64,000 nucleotides of DNA from Georgenia muralis (lineage in GTDB: Bacteria; Actinomycetota; Actinomycetes; Actinomycetales; Actinomycetaceae). The stretch lies in NCBI RefSeq assembly GCF_003814705.1, contig NZ_RKRA01000001.1, positions 3,416,776 to 3,480,775 on the forward strand, written 5' to 3'. This document shows, piece by piece, positions 63,042 to 64,000 of the stretch. The notes below the pieces were generated by a model. That model made no database searches, was not told the DNA's origin, and saw nothing but the letters and a program-made list of their open reading frames with translations. Position 1 is the first letter of the stretch, and every line of letters starts with the position of its first letter. The translations under genes were made by a program, and so were the position numbers.

Positions 63042-63620
63042 GTGAACGGTGACCGGGTGGCACCACCCGACTTCGAGGCGGCGCTGCTGAGCCTGCGCGG
63101 GCACCGCCTGCGCCCGGAGCTCCACCTCGAGGAGATCCCCGCGCCGTCCCGGCTCGCCCCCTACGCGCTCGCCCTGACCGGTGAGGTCAACCCCGACCCG
63201 GGGTCGGACCCGGACTCCTTCCTCGGGCACGGCCGGTTCGTGGTCCTGCACGACCCCGCCGGTCAGGACGCCTGGCACGGCACCTTTCGTGTGGTCGCCA
63301 TGGCCAAGGCACGCCTCGAGGACGAGCTCGGGGCCGACCCGCTCCTCGGTGAGGTCGGCTGGAGCTGGCTCACCGACGCGCTGACCGACGCCGGCGCCGG
63401 GTACCACCACCTCTCCGGCACCGTCACGCGGGTGCTGTCCGAGACGTTCGGGGGTCTGGAGCTGCGCGGCGGTGAGGTGGAGATCGAGGTGCGCGCATCC
63501 TGGACCGCGACGACGCCTGACCTCGGCCCCCACCTCCGCGCCTGGGCGACGCTGACGTGCACCGCGGCGGGGCTCGAGCCGCTGCCGGAGAACGTCACCG
63601 CGCTCACCCGGCGGCACTGA
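63042..63620 (+). CDS. DUF3000-family protein
   Basis: 192 residues. FEAALLSLRGHRLRPELHLE, EIPAPSRLAPYALALTGEV, GRFVVLHDPAGQDAWHGTFR and VGWSWLTDALTDAGAGYHHL are typical of DUF3000, an actinobacterial family of unknown function usually found near housekeeping genes. No membrane segment or catalytic motif is seen. Start chosen from the leaderless promoter spacing. Confidence 0.85.
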   Translation: MNGDRVAPPDFEAALLSLRGHRLRPELHLEEIPAPSRLAPYALALTGEVNPDPGSDPDSFLGHGRFVVLHDPAGQDAWHGTFRVVAMAKARLEDELGADPLLGEVGWSWLTDALTDAGAGYHHLSGTVTRVLSETFGGLELRGGEVEIEVRASWTATTPDLGPHLRAWATLTCTAAGLEPLPENVTALTRRH

Positions 63621-63882
63621 GCGCTCAGGTGCTCTCGCGCCAGAAGGCGCGGACGCTCGGCTCGGCGCACGGACCGCCCTTTGGTCCCGCTCGCCGCCCC
63701 CGGGGCGGGGATAGCGTGATGGCTGTCACGGCGGTGGGGCTCGCCTTCAACCGCGGCAGCGATGTCGCCAACGGTCCCTGGTCTTGTCCGAGAGGGCGAG
63801 CGGCTGCGGTGACCCACGGTCTCTTCCCCTCGTGTTCTGGGACCGCGCCCCGGGTGGGTGCGGAGGAGAGGTGGAGATCCAC

Positions 63883-64000
63883 ATGGGTGTTGACGAGTTC
63901 GGCGTCGCCGACCTGAGCGCACTGGAGATCCTCGACTCGCGAGGCAATCCCACGTTGCGCGTGTCCGTCAGGCTGTCCGGCGGACACCAGGCCTCGGCCG
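63883..64000 (+). CDS. eno: Enolase, N-terminal fragment (cut by window end)
   Basis: 39 codons are visible. LSALEILDSRGNPTLRVSVR is the conserved enolase N-terminal signature, and the glycine turn LSGGHQASA follows. Enolase interconverts 2-phosphoglycerate and phosphoenolpyruvate. GGAG 6 nt before the ATG fixes the start. The sequence after the signature is less standard than in typical actinobacterial enolases, so this could be a second, divergent copy. Confidence 0.75.
   Translation, partial: MGVDEFGVADLSALEILDSRGNPTLRVSVRLSGGHQASA

Noticed and set aside
63719-63916. Possible small gene overlapping the enolase leader
   Set aside because: TAGCGT lies only 1 nt from its ATG, there is no ribosome site and it would overlap the enolase start out of frame.

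Overview
The window is high-GC DNA with TAG/TGA/TAA stops, many GTG starts and several TANNNT-type promoters, so it comes from an actinobacterium. The D-aspartate-ligase-like ATP-grasp gene, the DUF3000 gene and the glgX-treY-treZ block fit the Micrococcales, but I cannot name a genus. It falls into two parts that meet at a tRNA-Val(CAC) gene at 49505-49576.

Left part, 1-49504: one end of a large integrative and conjugative element (ICE); its other end lies outside the window. Excisionase (47680-47907) and tyrosine integrase (48115-49332) sit next to the 3' end of the tRNA. The backbone reads: a Tad/Flp pilus operon (115-8054); a replication/partition block with a Prim-Pol gene, a ParB-like gene and upstream iteron-like repeats (16490-19803); a type IV secretion block with a VirB8-like protein, a VirB1-like muralytic enzyme, two DUF6112-like membrane proteins, a TrbL/VirB6-like protein, an SCO6880-family protein and a VirB4-like ATPase (19815-28065); then ArdC, a VirD4/TraG coupling protein, a DUF4913-like protein, a methyltransferase-like protein, Xis and Int (31734-49332). 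Most backbone genes overlap by 1-8 bases. No relaxase was recognised.

Cargo interrupts this backbone. At 8466-13245 lies a compact candidate defence island of lower GC: an ABC-type ATPase fused to a DUF4435-like domain (PARIS-like), an AAA/STAND ATPase and a zinc-ribbon TIR protein, with an IS481 relic between the first two. Each of the three has a TANNNT box exactly 6 nt before its start codon, suggesting leaderless monocistronic mRNAs. Next comes a MerR-controlled redox operon (14054-16177). At 28066-31482 is a Tn554-like three-gene recombinase unit. An 8.3-kb composite insertion (34225-42560) cuts ardC inside its HExxH motif. It carries a second Tn554-like recombinase pair, an ISL3 relic, an IS256 element that has jumped into the signal-peptide region of a secreted protein gene, a probable partner gene, and an intact IS1380 element with a 4-bp target duplication.

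Right part, 49505-64000: ordinary chromosome. It holds a tRNA cluster (Val, Gly, Cys, Val), an alpha/beta hydrolase, an aldo/keto reductase, a SulP transporter, a YgjV-GNAT fusion, the glgX-treY-treZ block for glycogen trimming and trehalose formation, a D-aspartate-ligase-like ATP-grasp enzyme, a DUF3000 protein and the start of an enolase gene.
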